From Acinetobacter guerrae (GTDB taxonomy: Bacteria; Pseudomonadota; Gammaproteobacteria; Pseudomonadales; Moraxellaceae), in NCBI RefSeq assembly GCF_009372255.1, contig NZ_LXGN01000034.1, positions 62,001 through 126,000 on the forward strand: 64,000 nucleotides of DNA, in the 5' to 3' direction. Below the pieces are notes generated by a model. It was not told the origin of the DNA. It searched no databases and saw only the letters and a program-made list of their open reading frames with translations. Below, in pieces: positions 1 to 8,157 of the stretch (position 1 is the first letter of the stretch; each line of letters begins with the position of its first letter). The translations under genes and the position numbers were made by a program.

Positions 1-1
1 A

Positions 2-226
2 AGCACAAGCGCGTTTTTATCTTCGTTCTTTACTTTAGTTGGAACACACGGTATTCACGTAACTTCTGGTTTGGTGTGGATGATTGTATTAATGTATCAG
101 ATCAAAACCAAAGGTCTGACACTTCCAAATACTCGTCGTCTAGCTTGCCTAAGCTTGTTCTGGCACTTCCTTGACATCGTATGGATCTGTGTATTCAGCG
201 TCGTTTACTTAATGGGAGTTCTCTAA
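2..226 (+). CDS. cyoC: Cytochrome bo3 ubiquinol oxidase subunit III, 3' part
   Basis: This is the C-terminal 74 codons of the heme-copper oxidase subunit III, an inner-membrane protein of the quinol oxidase that reduces O2 at the end of the aerobic respiratory chain. The frame is open from the window edge and contains the family pattern [14 protein letters not shown] and the closing helix [20 protein letters not shown]. The stop TAA overlaps the cyoD start (TAATG), as in cyoABCDE operons. The 5' end lies outside the window. Confidence 0.95.
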   Translation, partial: STSAFLSSFFTLVGTHGIHVTSGLVWMIVLMYQIKTKGLTLPNTRRLACLSLFWHFLDIVWICVFSVVYLMGVL

Positions 227-555
227 TGAGTAGTCACGATCATAATGCTGCTGGTGCATCTCACGGTAACTTCAAACAATATACAATCGGGTTTATTTTA
301 TCTGTTCTTCTCACCATCATCCCTTTCGGGATGGTGATGGCAGGTGGTTTTTCCCGTGGTCTTTTAATGACAGTTATCGGTATTACAGCAGTTGCTCAGG
401 TATTGGTACAGCTTGTGTTTTTCTTGCACATGAATACCTCTTCTGAACAGCGTTGGAATCTGATCGCATTCGTTTATACCATTCTATGTATTGCCGTTCT
501 TTTGATCGGTTCTGTATGGATCATGAACTATCTACACTTCAATATGATGATCTAA
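226..555 (+). CDS. cyoD: Cytochrome bo3 ubiquinol oxidase subunit IV
   Basis: Subunit IV of the bo3 quinol oxidase is a small inner-membrane protein that helps assemble the CuB site. The 109-residue product has three hydrophobic segments (about residues 17-38, 44-66 and 78-100) and the family pattern VQLVFFLHM. I start it at ATG 226, which overlaps the cyoC stop, because an in-frame ATG at 181 lies inside cyoC and would add residues foreign to the family. cyoE follows after 10 nt, so the three genes form one operon. Confidence 0.93.
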   Translation: MSSHDHNAAGASHGNFKQYTIGFILSVLLTIIPFGMVMAGGFSRGLLMTVIGITAVAQVLVQLVFFLHMNTSSEQRWNLIAFVYTILCIAVLLIGSVWIMNYLHFNMMI

Positions 556-565
556 ACTGTTTGTC

Positions 566-1444
566 ATGTTGAAAAAATATTTATTCCTGACCAAACCAGG
601 AATTCTCTTTGGTAATTTCATTACCACCTTGGGCGGCTTTTTCTTAGCCGCCCAAGGACATGTAGATTTCCTCTTACTCATCCTCACCCTCTTAGGTACA
701 ACGCTCGTTGTGGCCTCAGGTTGTGTCGTCAATAATATTATTGACCAAGACATTGACCAAAAAATGCAGCGAACTCAGAATCGTGCTTTAGTTACAAAAA
801 CGATTTCACCATCCGTTGCACTTGTATATGCCAGTGTACTTGGAGTGATTGGTTTTAGCATTTTATGGTTTGGGGTGAATGCTTATTCATTCTTATTTGC
901 TGTTATTGGTTTTGTTGTCTATGTTGGCTTTTATAGCCTTTGGTCTAAACGTACCACAATTCATCAAACCGTGATTGGTAGTATATCTGGAGCAAGCCCA
1001 CCTGTTATTGGTTATGTTGCTGTATCCAATGAATTTGATATTGCTGCATTACTGATTTTCTTAGCCTATGGTCTTTGGCAAATGCCCCACTCTTGGGCAA
1101 TTGCAATTTACCGCTTTGATGATTATAAAAATGCAGGTATCCCAATTTTGCCAGTAGCACGCTCTATTTTTAGAACCAAAGTTGAATGTGTCATTTACAT
1201 TATACTTTTTGCGGCAGTTCTAAATGGGCTTTACTGTTTTGGTTATACCAATGTCTTTTTTCTAATCACTTTCAATGCGTTAACAGCATATTGGCTATAT
1301 TTATCCATTATTGGTTTTAAAGCTGAAAATGACCAGATTTGGGCAAAGCGCTTTTTCCTGTATTCAGTAATTTTAATTACGCTACTGAGTTTAAGTTTTA
1401 GCTTTACTTACCAATCACCTGCTCCCCATCTTCCTCTCTTCTAG
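566..1444 (+). CDS. cyoE: Protoheme IX farnesyltransferase (heme O synthase)
   Basis: This UbiA-family membrane prenyltransferase converts protoheme IX to heme O, the cofactor of the bo3 oxidase encoded just upstream. The 292-residue, multi-helix product shows the first aspartate motif NNIIDQDID (prenyl diphosphate/Mg2+ site) and the second conserved region YRFDDYKNAGIPILPV. Length is normal for CyoE. Last gene of the cyo operon; the next promoter lies about 50 nt after its stop. Confidence 0.95.
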   Translation: MLKKYLFLTKPGILFGNFITTLGGFFLAAQGHVDFLLLILTLLGTTLVVASGCVVNNIIDQDIDQKMQRTQNRALVTKTISPSVALVYASVLGVIGFSILWFGVNAYSFLFAVIGFVVYVGFYSLWSKRTTIHQTVIGSISGASPPVIGYVAVSNEFDIAALLIFLAYGLWQMPHSWAIAIYRFDDYKNAGIPILPVARSIFRTKVECVIYIILFAAVLNGLYCFGYTNVFFLITFNALTAYWLYLSIIGFKAENDQIWAKRFFLYSVILITLLSLSFSFTYQSPAPHLPLF

Positions 1445-1490
1445 TAGAGAGGAATATTTTCGTTTTAGCTTTATTTGCACTGAAAACTAT

Positions 1491-1519
1491 TTGTTTTTGT
1501 TTGCACTTTTCACTATAAT
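1491..1519 (+). promoter_or_regulatory. Sigma70-type promoter of the rpsF operon
   Basis: TTGTTT (1491-1496) and TATAAT (1514-1519) are separated by 17 bp, about 100 nt before the rpsF start. The untranslated leader (about 1526-1624) could hold ribosomal-protein autoregulation, but I see no recognised motif. Confidence 0.6.
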
Positions 1520-1624
1520 TCAGCCTTCGCAATTTATGCGGCATAACTTGAATGATTCATTCTTGTTATGACTCCTTGCTTCTAATTTTATATTAGGGGC
1601 TGTCTAAACCGTAAGGAGCTGACA

Positions 1625-2014
1625 ATGCGTCATTACGAAATCGTACTTTTGGTACATCCAGACCAAAGCGATCAAGTAGTAGGTATGGTTGAACGCTATA
1701 TCTCTCAGATCAAAGAAGCTGATGGTCAAATTCACCGTTTAGAAGATTGGGGCCGTCGTCAATTGGCTTACCCAATTAACAAAATTCACAAAGCACACTA
1801 CATTCTTATGAATGTTGAATGTGGTCAAACGACTCTTGATGAATTAGAAGAATTATTCCGTTATAACGACGCGATCATTCGTAACATCATCATCCGTCGT
1901 GAACATGCAATTACTGAAGAATCGTTACTTGCTAAAAGTGCTGAAGAAAAACGTGCGCGTAAAGCTCAACGTGAAGAAGCACAGCAATCACACGAATCTG
2001 CTGAAGAAGCTTAA
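1625..2014 (+). CDS. rpsF: 30S ribosomal protein S6
   Basis: S6 binds 16S rRNA with S18 in the small-subunit platform. The 129-residue product begins [18 protein letters not shown] and contains [12 protein letters not shown], both typical of bacterial S6, and ends in a charged tail rich in E, A, K and R. A good ribosome-binding site (AAGGAG) precedes the ATG. rpsR follows after 11 nt and rplI after that, the conserved rpsF-rpsR-rplI order without priB. Confidence 0.97.
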   Translation: MRHYEIVLLVHPDQSDQVVGMVERYISQIKEADGQIHRLEDWGRRQLAYPINKIHKAHYILMNVECGQTTLDELEELFRYNDAIIRNIIIRREHAITEESLLAKSAEEKRARKAQREEAQQSHESAEEA

Positions 2015-2025
2015 GGAGAACATCA

Positions 2026-2253
2026 ATGGCACGTTTTTACCGTCGTCGCAAGTTCTGCCGCTTTACAGCTGAGAAAGTTGTGTACATCGACTACAAAGAT
2101 ATCGACACTTTAAAACAGTACATCACTGAAAACGGCAAGATTGTTCCTAGCCGTATCACTGGTACTAAAGCTCGTTATCAACGTCAATTAGCGCTTGCGA
2201 TTAAACAAGCTCGTTACTTGGCTTTGATTCCGTACACTGACAACCATAAGTGA
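2026..2253 (+). CDS. rpsR: 30S ribosomal protein S18
   Basis: S18 is the S6 partner on the small subunit. The 75-residue basic protein has the family core [14 protein letters not shown] and [25 protein letters not shown] sits 6 nt before the ATG. Second gene of the ribosomal operon. Confidence 0.97.
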   Translation: MARFYRRRKFCRFTAEKVVYIDYKDIDTLKQYITENGKIVPSRITGTKARYQRQLALAIKQARYLALIPYTDNHK

Positions 2254-2261
2254 GGTGAGCT

Positions 2262-2708
2262 GTGGACGTTATCTTATTACAACGCATTAAGAACCTAGGT
2301 AAACTTGGTGATAAAGTATCAGTTAAAGCTGGTTTTGGTCGTAACTACTTGATCCCTCAGGGTAAAGCTGTTGCCGCTACTGAAGCTAACACTGCTGCTT
2401 TTGAAGCTCGTCGCGCTGAACTTGAGAAACAAGAAGCTGAAGTATTAGCTGCTGCTCAATCACGTGCTGACCAATTGAACGAAGTTAATATCGTGATCAC
2501 TGCAAAAGCTGGTGATGAAGGTAAACTTTTCGGTTCTATCGGTACTCGTGACATCGCTGACGCATTAACGAATGCTGGTCTTACTGTAGACCGTGCAGAA
2601 GTTCGTTTACCAAATGGTGCGCTTCGTCACACTGGTGAATTCAACATCGCAATCCAATTGCATCATGATGTTGTTGCAGAAGTTCTCGTTACTATCGTAT
2701 CTGAGTAA
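2262..2708 (+). CDS. rplI: 50S ribosomal protein L9
   Basis: L9 binds 23S rRNA near the L1 stalk and stabilises the large subunit. The 148-residue product starts at GTG 2262 (GAGGTGAGCT upstream) with [17 protein letters not shown] and shows the N-terminal rRNA-binding pattern [16 protein letters not shown], a long central helix and the C-terminal domain. Length is that of the family. A strong terminator follows at once. Confidence 0.96.
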   Translation: MDVILLQRIKNLGKLGDKVSVKAGFGRNYLIPQGKAVAATEANTAAFEARRAELEKQEAEVLAAAQSRADQLNEVNIVITAKAGDEGKLFGSIGTRDIADALTNAGLTVDRAEVRLPNGALRHTGEFNIAIQLHHDVVAEVLVTIVSE

Positions 2709-2718
2709 TTTTTGTAAA

Positions 2719-2752
2719 GAAAAAGAGCATGCCTTTGCATGCTCTTTTTTTT
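2719..2752 (+). terminator. Terminator after rplI
   Basis: AAGAGCATGC, short loop, GCATGCTCTT and a run of T: a clear intrinsic terminator closing the rpsF-rpsR-rplI operon. Confidence 0.9.
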
Positions 2753-2916
2753 GCTAAAAATTTTACTTTTACTTCTCTATAATTCTTTACGACTTATCTG
2801 CGAAATCTGTTAGATACTTATCGACATTTGGACTAAGATAGTTGCTTAGCAAAGTAAGTAAGTACGCACTCAATTTGTGATTTTTATCCATTATTTATTT
2901 AAAATCAAGGTTATCT

Positions 2917-4362
2917 ATGTCTCAGGCTAATGCCACAATTCCTGCAAACACGTTTAATGCTGATAAAAAAACCAATGAAAGCAATCAACTGAAGGAATTT
3001 CGCACGCCCCCTCACAACTTGGCAATTGAACAAGCTGTACTTGCAGCTTTAATGACAGTTGCAGAATCTTTCGAACAAGTTGGCGATTTGCTTAAAGAAA
3101 GTGATTTTTACGCAACACGCCATAAATATATTTTTCGAGCGATTGAAAAACTAGCTCAGGAAAACTCACCTTACGATGCCGTTTTGGTCAATGACTGGCT
3201 GGTTAAACAAAACTTGCTCGATGCAATTGGTGGCGAAGAATACTTAATGCAGCTTATGGCAGATTCTCCATCAAGTTTTTATAATCTGGAAACTTATGCA
3301 GGTAAAATTAAAGAATTTGCCACGCTGCGTAGCATGATCAAAGTCAGCACTGATATTTTACAAAATGCTTATGACACTAAAGGTCGTCCAGTCAGCGAAA
3401 TTTTAGATCTTGCTGAAACTAATATTTTCTCACTCGCAGAACAGCACAATAACAATAAAAAAGATGCAGGCCCAAAATCAATTAATTCGGTAACCGCCGA
3501 TGTGATTAGCAAACTCGATGAGCTGTCCAAACTTGATGGTAATATCACAGGTTTAACCACTGGGTTTTTGGAACTAGATAATAAAACCTATGGTTTACAG
3601 AATGGTGATTTAATTATTGTTGCAGCGCGCCCTTCTATGGGAAAAACCACATTTGCAATGAATTTGGTTCAAAGCGTTTTACAATACAATCGTCTGCCTG
3701 CTTTGGTTTTTTCGATGGAAATGCCCGCAGATTCGATTGCTATGCGTTTGATTTCAGCGATGGGTAAAATTCATCAAGGACATTTACGTTCTGGTAAACT
3801 CGATGGCGATGAATGGTCAATGGTGACCAGTACCATACTTCAGCTTCAAGAAATGCATCTGTATATTGATGACTCCTCAGCATTACCCCCTACAGAACTA
3901 CGTTCCCGCGCACGTCGTATTGCCAAAATGCATGATGGCAAAATTGGCTGCATCATGGTCGATTATTTACAGTTAATGAAAGTCCCAGGCATGGGAGATA
4001 ACCGTGTAGGTGAGATTTCAGAAATTTCACGAAGCTTAAAAGCACTGGCGAAAGAGATGAACTGCCCTGTTATAGCACTGTCTCAGTTAAACCGTAGTCT
4101 GGAAAATCGTCCTAACAAGCGCCCTGTAATGTCTGACTTACGTGAGTCTGGTGCAATCGAACAAGATGCCGACTTAATCATGTTCATTTATCGTGATGAA
4201 GTCTATAACAAAGAATCTAAAGAAGCAGGTACTGCTGAAATTATTATTGGTAAACAGCGTAACGGCCCAATTGGTACAGTGCGTTTGGCATTTGAAGGTC
4301 AATACACCCGCTTTAGCAACCTCTCACCTGAATATTATAGTCAATATGATGATGAGGAATAA
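2917..4362 (+). CDS. dnaB: Replicative DNA helicase DnaB
   Basis: The hexameric 5'-3' helicase unwinds the replication fork and recruits primase. The 481-residue protein has the N-terminal helical domain (PPHNLAIEQAVLAALM, about residues 31-46), Walker A ARPSMGKTTF, Walker B IMVDYLQLM and the RecA-fold segment RESGAIEQDADLIMFIYRDEVY. It begins with about 30 poorly conserved residues. The next gene is alr, a common neighbour. The window holds a second DnaB-like protein inside the prophage (55032-56426). Confidence 0.96.
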   Translation: MSQANATIPANTFNADKKTNESNQLKEFRTPPHNLAIEQAVLAALMTVAESFEQVGDLLKESDFYATRHKYIFRAIEKLAQENSPYDAVLVNDWLVKQNLLDAIGGEEYLMQLMADSPSSFYNLETYAGKIKEFATLRSMIKVSTDILQNAYDTKGRPVSEILDLAETNIFSLAEQHNNNKKDAGPKSINSVTADVISKLDELSKLDGNITGLTTGFLELDNKTYGLQNGDLIIVAARPSMGKTTFAMNLVQSVLQYNRLPALVFSMEMPADSIAMRLISAMGKIHQGHLRSGKLDGDEWSMVTSTILQLQEMHLYIDDSSALPPTELRSRARRIAKMHDGKIGCIMVDYLQLMKVPGMGDNRVGEISEISRSLKALAKEMNCPVIALSQLNRSLENRPNKRPVMSDLRESGAIEQDADLIMFIYRDEVYNKESKEAGTAEIIIGKQRNGPIGTVRLAFEGQYTRFSNLSPEYYSQYDDEE

Positions 4363-4421
4363 TTTCTTAATTATTTATCTATTTTAAAATTTTTCCATGC
4401 CGTCCCAAAGGAGAAATCAGG

Positions 4422-5501
4422 GTGCGCCAAGCAACAGTTTATATTGATAGCACTGCGCTTCAATATAATTTAAACCGTGTCAAACAACTTGCACCAAACT
4501 CAAAGATTGTGAGTATGGTCAAAGCCAATGCCTATGGACATGGAGTCAAAGACTGTTTAGCAGCCTTAAATAACACCGATGCTTTTGGAGTTGCGACTCT
4601 AGAAGAAGCACTTGAGCTTCGCGCTCAAGGTTCAAAGCATCCGATTACCCTCATTGAAGGTATTTTTAATGCCAATGAAATGCTTGCTGTTTTAGAGCAT
4701 CAACTTGAATGCGTAGTACACCATCAGCAACAAATCGACTGGTTATTAAAATATAAAGATCAATATATTCAACACGGTTTAAAAGTCTGGATAAAACTTA
4801 ACAGTGGAATGAACCGTTTAGGTTTTAAAATTGATGAAATTATTGATGTCATTATGCATTTAAAAAATGAAGGATTTCATTGTGTATTGGCAATGCACTT
4901 TGCAAATGCAGATGTGCCAGATCATCCGATGAACCAACAACAAATCCAACAATTTTTGCACATTAAACAAGTTTGCGCCCCCATTGAAGCCTCATGTTGT
5001 AATTCAGCAGCAATATTTAACTGGCCAGAACTACATTTTGATTATGTACGCCCAGGTATTATGCTTTATGGTGCAACTCCATTTGCAAACAAAAGCGTTG
5101 CTGATTTAAATTTAAAGCCAGTCATGACTTTTACTGCCCGTATTATTGCGCTTAACCATATTCAAGCGGGTGATTCTGTTGGTTATGGGTCATTATTTAC
5201 TGCCGAAGAAGCGATGGATATTGCGATTGTTTCGATTGGCTACGGCGACGGCTATCCGCGTGCGTACATCAAACAAAATTATGTTGCATTTAATGGTGAA
5301 CTTAGGCGTGTAATTGGGCGTGTCAGTATGGACATGATTGCCATTGATGTGACAGGTTTAAATGCAGCGTTAGATAGTGAAATAGAGCTTTGGGGACAAT
5401 ACCGTTTGGTAGATGATGTCGCTGAAGCCAATGGTACAATTGGATATGAGTTGCTTTGTCGTTTAAGTAATCGACCGATTCGACGAAAAATTGAAGTATA
5501 A
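4422..5501 (+). CDS. alr: Alanine racemase
   Basis: This PLP enzyme interconverts L- and D-alanine for peptidoglycan synthesis. The 359-residue protein contains the PLP-lysine motif MVKANAYGHG (Lys34) and the catalytic-tyrosine segment IGYGDGYPR, plus YVRPGIMLYG. It starts at GTG 4422, with AAAGGAG about 10 nt upstream. Length is normal. It lies 59 nt after dnaB without an obvious terminator, so co-transcription is possible. Confidence 0.94.
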   Translation: MRQATVYIDSTALQYNLNRVKQLAPNSKIVSMVKANAYGHGVKDCLAALNNTDAFGVATLEEALELRAQGSKHPITLIEGIFNANEMLAVLEHQLECVVHHQQQIDWLLKYKDQYIQHGLKVWIKLNSGMNRLGFKIDEIIDVIMHLKNEGFHCVLAMHFANADVPDHPMNQQQIQQFLHIKQVCAPIEASCCNSAAIFNWPELHFDYVRPGIMLYGATPFANKSVADLNLKPVMTFTARIIALNHIQAGDSVGYGSLFTAEEAMDIAIVSIGYGDGYPRAYIKQNYVAFNGELRRVIGRVSMDMIAIDVTGLNAALDSEIELWGQYRLVDDVAEANGTIGYELLCRLSNRPIRRKIEV

Positions 5502-5509
5502 GTCAGATC

Positions 5510-5531
5510 AACCCATGCTTATGCATGGGTT
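5510..5531. terminator. Hairpin between convergent alr and BLUF genes
   Basis: ACCCATGC-TTAT-GCATGGGT is followed by TTTCTGCTT on the plus strand. It could end alr transcription. It overlaps the last codons of the minus-strand BLUF gene (stop at 5519). Confidence 0.6.
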
Positions 5532-5944
5532 TCTGCTTCTGCATCTTTTAAAATATCGAGAAGTTTTTCCAATAAATCGGCTTTAAGCAAAAAAGGATTA
5601 AAAGTTTCACTGCCAATTTCAGCAAAAAAACTTTTAATTTCACTACGCTTACTCACATATTTCATTGACCAGTTTTGAAAATTTACCTGCTCGGAAAATT
5701 TCTCATCCAAAATATGAAAGTGCGAATGACGTGGATCACTCTTAATCGAATCTAAAAGTTTTAGAACTTGCTCCTTTTCACCTTCTAAACACTGAAAAAA
5801 ATAATTATCGGCAAAATACAAGACTCCTTGAATTTTGTGAACATAATTAAAATGCATCGCTGTCGTCAAAATTTCTCTCAAATCAACCATCAACTGTTCT
5901 GGTGTCGAAGTAGTTTGGCTTGCATAACAAATCTGGTAGCTCAT
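5519..5944 (-). CDS. BLUF-domain blue-light sensor (BlsA-like)
   Basis: Short BLUF proteins bind FAD and respond to blue light by rearranging hydrogen bonds between flavin, Gln and Tyr. The 141 residues are a single BLUF domain (about 1-97) and a helical tail. The key residues are visible: Tyr7 (ICYAS), Asn33 (HFNY), Gln51 (FFQCLEGE), Trp92 and Met94 (NWSMKYV). This pattern matches Acinetobacter BlsA, which acts on protein partners rather than through an attached effector. The gene lies 53 nt downstream of the Anbu gene on the same strand, with no terminator between them, so it could be read from that operon as well as from its own promoter. Confidence 0.9.
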   Translation of the reverse strand: MSYQICYASQTTSTPEQLMVDLREILTTAMHFNYVHKIQGVLYFADNYFFQCLEGEKEQVLKLLDSIKSDPRHSHFHILDEKFSEQVNFQNWSMKYVSKRSEIKSFFAEIGSETFNPFLLKADLLEKLLDILKDAEAETHA

Positions 5945-5997
5945 AGTAATTATTTTTCTTCAGGGGATAGAATGTTCATTATGCCTGCCCTATTCTA

Positions 5998-6732
5998 TTA
6001 TTCCAAATAATCATCTGAAGGTTTTGGAATTTCGTGCAAGCCTGCGCGTAGAATTTCTGACCATTGTTTACTAATTTTCTGAAAATACTCATCATCCTGC
6101 GTAACACGCTTTCCTTTCGGCATTTCAAGACTATCGATATGATAAACCAACACATCTAAGGGTAAACCGACCGAAACATTCGAACGTAAAGTGGAGTCAA
6201 ATGAAAGTAAACTACAGCGTAATGCTTCATCTAGAGGCATGTCATAGGTCAAAGCACGATCCAGAATTGGTTTGCCATACTTACTTTCTCCAATCTGGAA
6301 AAATGGCGTATCTTTGGTCGCGCAAATAAAATTACCTTGCGGATAAATATTATAAAGTTGGTGCTCGCTTTCTCCAATTTGCCCGCCTACAGTCAAGCTA
6401 CAGTAGTAATTACTTTGCTCAAGCGTATCTTCTGTAACATCTTCGATCACTTTGCGTAGCGTACGCCCGACTAATTGAGCAACTTCAAACATCGTATTTA
6501 CGGTATATAAATTAGGTTGCTCTTGTAGCTCAAGCTGATTTCTCAAATGACCAATCACAGCCTGTGTCGTCGCCAGATTTCCAGCAGTCTGAATCGCAAT
6601 AAACCGATCCTTTAACTTGCCAAAAGTATAAAGCTTCCGAAATACCGAAATCTGATCTACACCTGCATTGGTACGCGTATCGCTAATAAAGACCAAACCA
6701 TCTTTTAACCGTAAGGCACAACAATAAGTCAT
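5998..6732 (-). CDS. Anbu, proteasome-like peptidase
   Basis: Anbu (ancestral beta subunit) is an Ntn-hydrolase-fold protein related to HslV and 20S subunits. The protein shows TYCCALRLKDGLVFISDTRT, with the would-be nucleophile Thr directly after Met, followed by AGVDQI and the family C-terminal half. I start at ATG 6732 because that places Thr2 at the mature N-terminus. Upstream in-frame starts (ATG 6741, TTG 6753) would bury it. The gene follows the transglutaminase-like gene closely and is part of the well-known cluster Anbu, transglutaminase, alpha-E, ATP-grasp. Length is about 244 residues, normal for the family. The natural substrate is unknown. Confidence 0.9.
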   Translation of the reverse strand: MTYCCALRLKDGLVFISDTRTNAGVDQISVFRKLYTFGKLKDRFIAIQTAGNLATTQAVIGHLRNQLELQEQPNLYTVNTMFEVAQLVGRTLRKVIEDVTEDTLEQSNYYCSLTVGGQIGESEHQLYNIYPQGNFICATKDTPFFQIGESKYGKPILDRALTYDMPLDEALRCSLLSFDSTLRSNVSVGLPLDVLVYHIDSLEMPKGKRVTQDDEYFQKISKQWSEILRAGLHEIPKPSDDYLE

Positions 6733-6746
6733 CGTTTTCATTCCAT

Positions 6747-7526
6747 TCAACAAGCTAGCACCTGCACTGTTGATCGCATTTTTTCTACACCACCTTTTTC
6801 ACGAATCCCACGCACTGGAGCGACATCAAAATAATCACGACCAATTGCAACGTAAATATGTGAAGAAGGCTCAAACAATTGATTACTCACATCGAAACAA
6901 TACCATTGTTTATCCAGAAATACTTCAGCCCAAGCATGACTTGCCAGATGAGGTGCGTTTTTATCGTACAAATAACCAGAAACATATCGTGCAGGCAAGT
7001 TTAAAGCCCTACACATGGCAATCATCAAATGTGCATGATCCTGACAAACGCCTAGACCTGCATAAAATGCTTCTTTTGCTGTCGACTGGACAGTCGTTGC
7101 ATCTGGACAATATGCAACCCTTAATAAAATCTGTTCAGCTAAAACAATCAATTCCTTCAAGGAACGCCTCTTTACAAACTGGTTTGCAAATTCGAGCATA
7201 TGAGCATCCCATAAAGTCGCATAGGTCGGCTGCAAAAAAAGCGATAAGGGTAGATTTGCTTGATAGCTATCATTTCCACCATGATGTAATTCAACGATTC
7301 CTTGTGCCATGATTGTTAAGTGCTGATAATCAAAACGCTGTGAAGAAGTAATCCATAAATTGTTAAAAGCATCCTTTTTAAGCACTCGCTCACCTGGGAC
7401 ACTAATGTCCCAGTAATGAACATATTGGTGGTGCGAACTTTGAGGAATCATCTTAATATATTGAATACTGTTACAGGCATTTTCACTATAGCTATAATGC
7501 GTTTGATGATTCACCATGAGTTTCAT
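6747..7526 (-). CDS. Transglutaminase-like cysteine peptidase family protein
   Basis: The 259-residue protein has the family N-terminal beta domain (VNHQTHYSYSENA) and the papain-like core with the expected triad: Cys in GLGVCQDHAHLM, His in SHAWAEVF and Asp in WYCFDVSN. Bacterial members in this context are thought to be peptidases or to process peptide tags. Its start overlaps the stop of the alpha-E gene by 4 nt and Anbu follows, so translation is probably coupled. No signal peptide is visible, so it should act in the cytoplasm. Confidence 0.9.
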   Translation of the reverse strand: MKLMVNHQTHYSYSENACNSIQYIKMIPQSSHHQYVHYWDISVPGERVLKKDAFNNLWITSSQRFDYQHLTIMAQGIVELHHGGNDSYQANLPLSLFLQPTYATLWDAHMLEFANQFVKRRSLKELIVLAEQILLRVAYCPDATTVQSTAKEAFYAGLGVCQDHAHLMIAMCRALNLPARYVSGYLYDKNAPHLASHAWAEVFLDKQWYCFDVSNQLFEPSSHIYVAIGRDYFDVAPVRGIREKGGVEKMRSTVQVLAC

Positions 7527-8128
7527 ACAGGGGCCTCAAACATGAGCTGAAGTTGGTCATGGAAATGGTAAAAAGACATCAAATCAGGTTGATGCTTTAA
7601 ATCAAGCCATGCTGTTTCAAGCGCTAACCACCCATAATTTTTCAAAGCTAAAACTGTTTTATCAAGTTCATCAAGCAAACTTTCAGGATTTTGTTTAAAA
7701 CGTAAAGTAGCGTCTAACTGCTCGATCTTTTGACCTAAACCAAAAAACAGTAAAATATCTGTATCGGTTTCGGCTTCCAAAATCTCATTGCATTCTTGTA
7801 CTACATTACAAATATAACCTGATTGCTCACCCGCATTGCGAATAAGTGCATTAAGTTCAGCATAAGCTTTTGCAGGCAAAACCGCGCGTAGCTCATGAAT
7901 ATTGTCACTTGCATGGCTAAATTGTTTCATTAATGAATAAGGCTGTTCAGTGTCTAACGCTAATTCATTGAGCGATGCTGCATCATAGGCAGGCAAGCAA
8001 AAAGCATGACAAAATTCAATTGCAGCCTGATCCTGTGTAAAAGGGATTCGGCTGCAAAAAAAGTTAATGCGCATTAGATAGCGGCCTAACCAATAAATAT
8101 GTTGTGCATTTGAACTCAGTAAAATCAT
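7523..8128 (-). CDS. Alpha-E domain protein
   Basis: Alpha-E proteins are all-helical and have no established enzymatic activity. They occur next to, or fused with, circularly permuted ATP-grasp proteins and transglutaminase-like peptidases. The product begins MILLSSNAQHIYWLGRYLMR, the usual start, and contains AVLPAKAYAELNAL. I use ATG 8128, preceded by AAGGAAG at 5-nt spacing. A start at 8161 would add 11 residues. The gene is the second of the minus-strand operon and abuts the ATP-grasp gene. Confidence 0.85.
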   Translation of the reverse strand: MILLSSNAQHIYWLGRYLMRINFFCSRIPFTQDQAAIEFCHAFCLPAYDAASLNELALDTEQPYSLMKQFSHASDNIHELRAVLPAKAYAELNALIRNAGEQSGYICNVVQECNEILEAETDTDILLFFGLGQKIEQLDATLRFKQNPESLLDELDKTVLALKNYGWLALETAWLDLKHQPDLMSFYHFHDQLQLMFEAPV

Positions 8129-8157
8129 AGTTTCTTCCTTGTTTAAATGAACATTGA

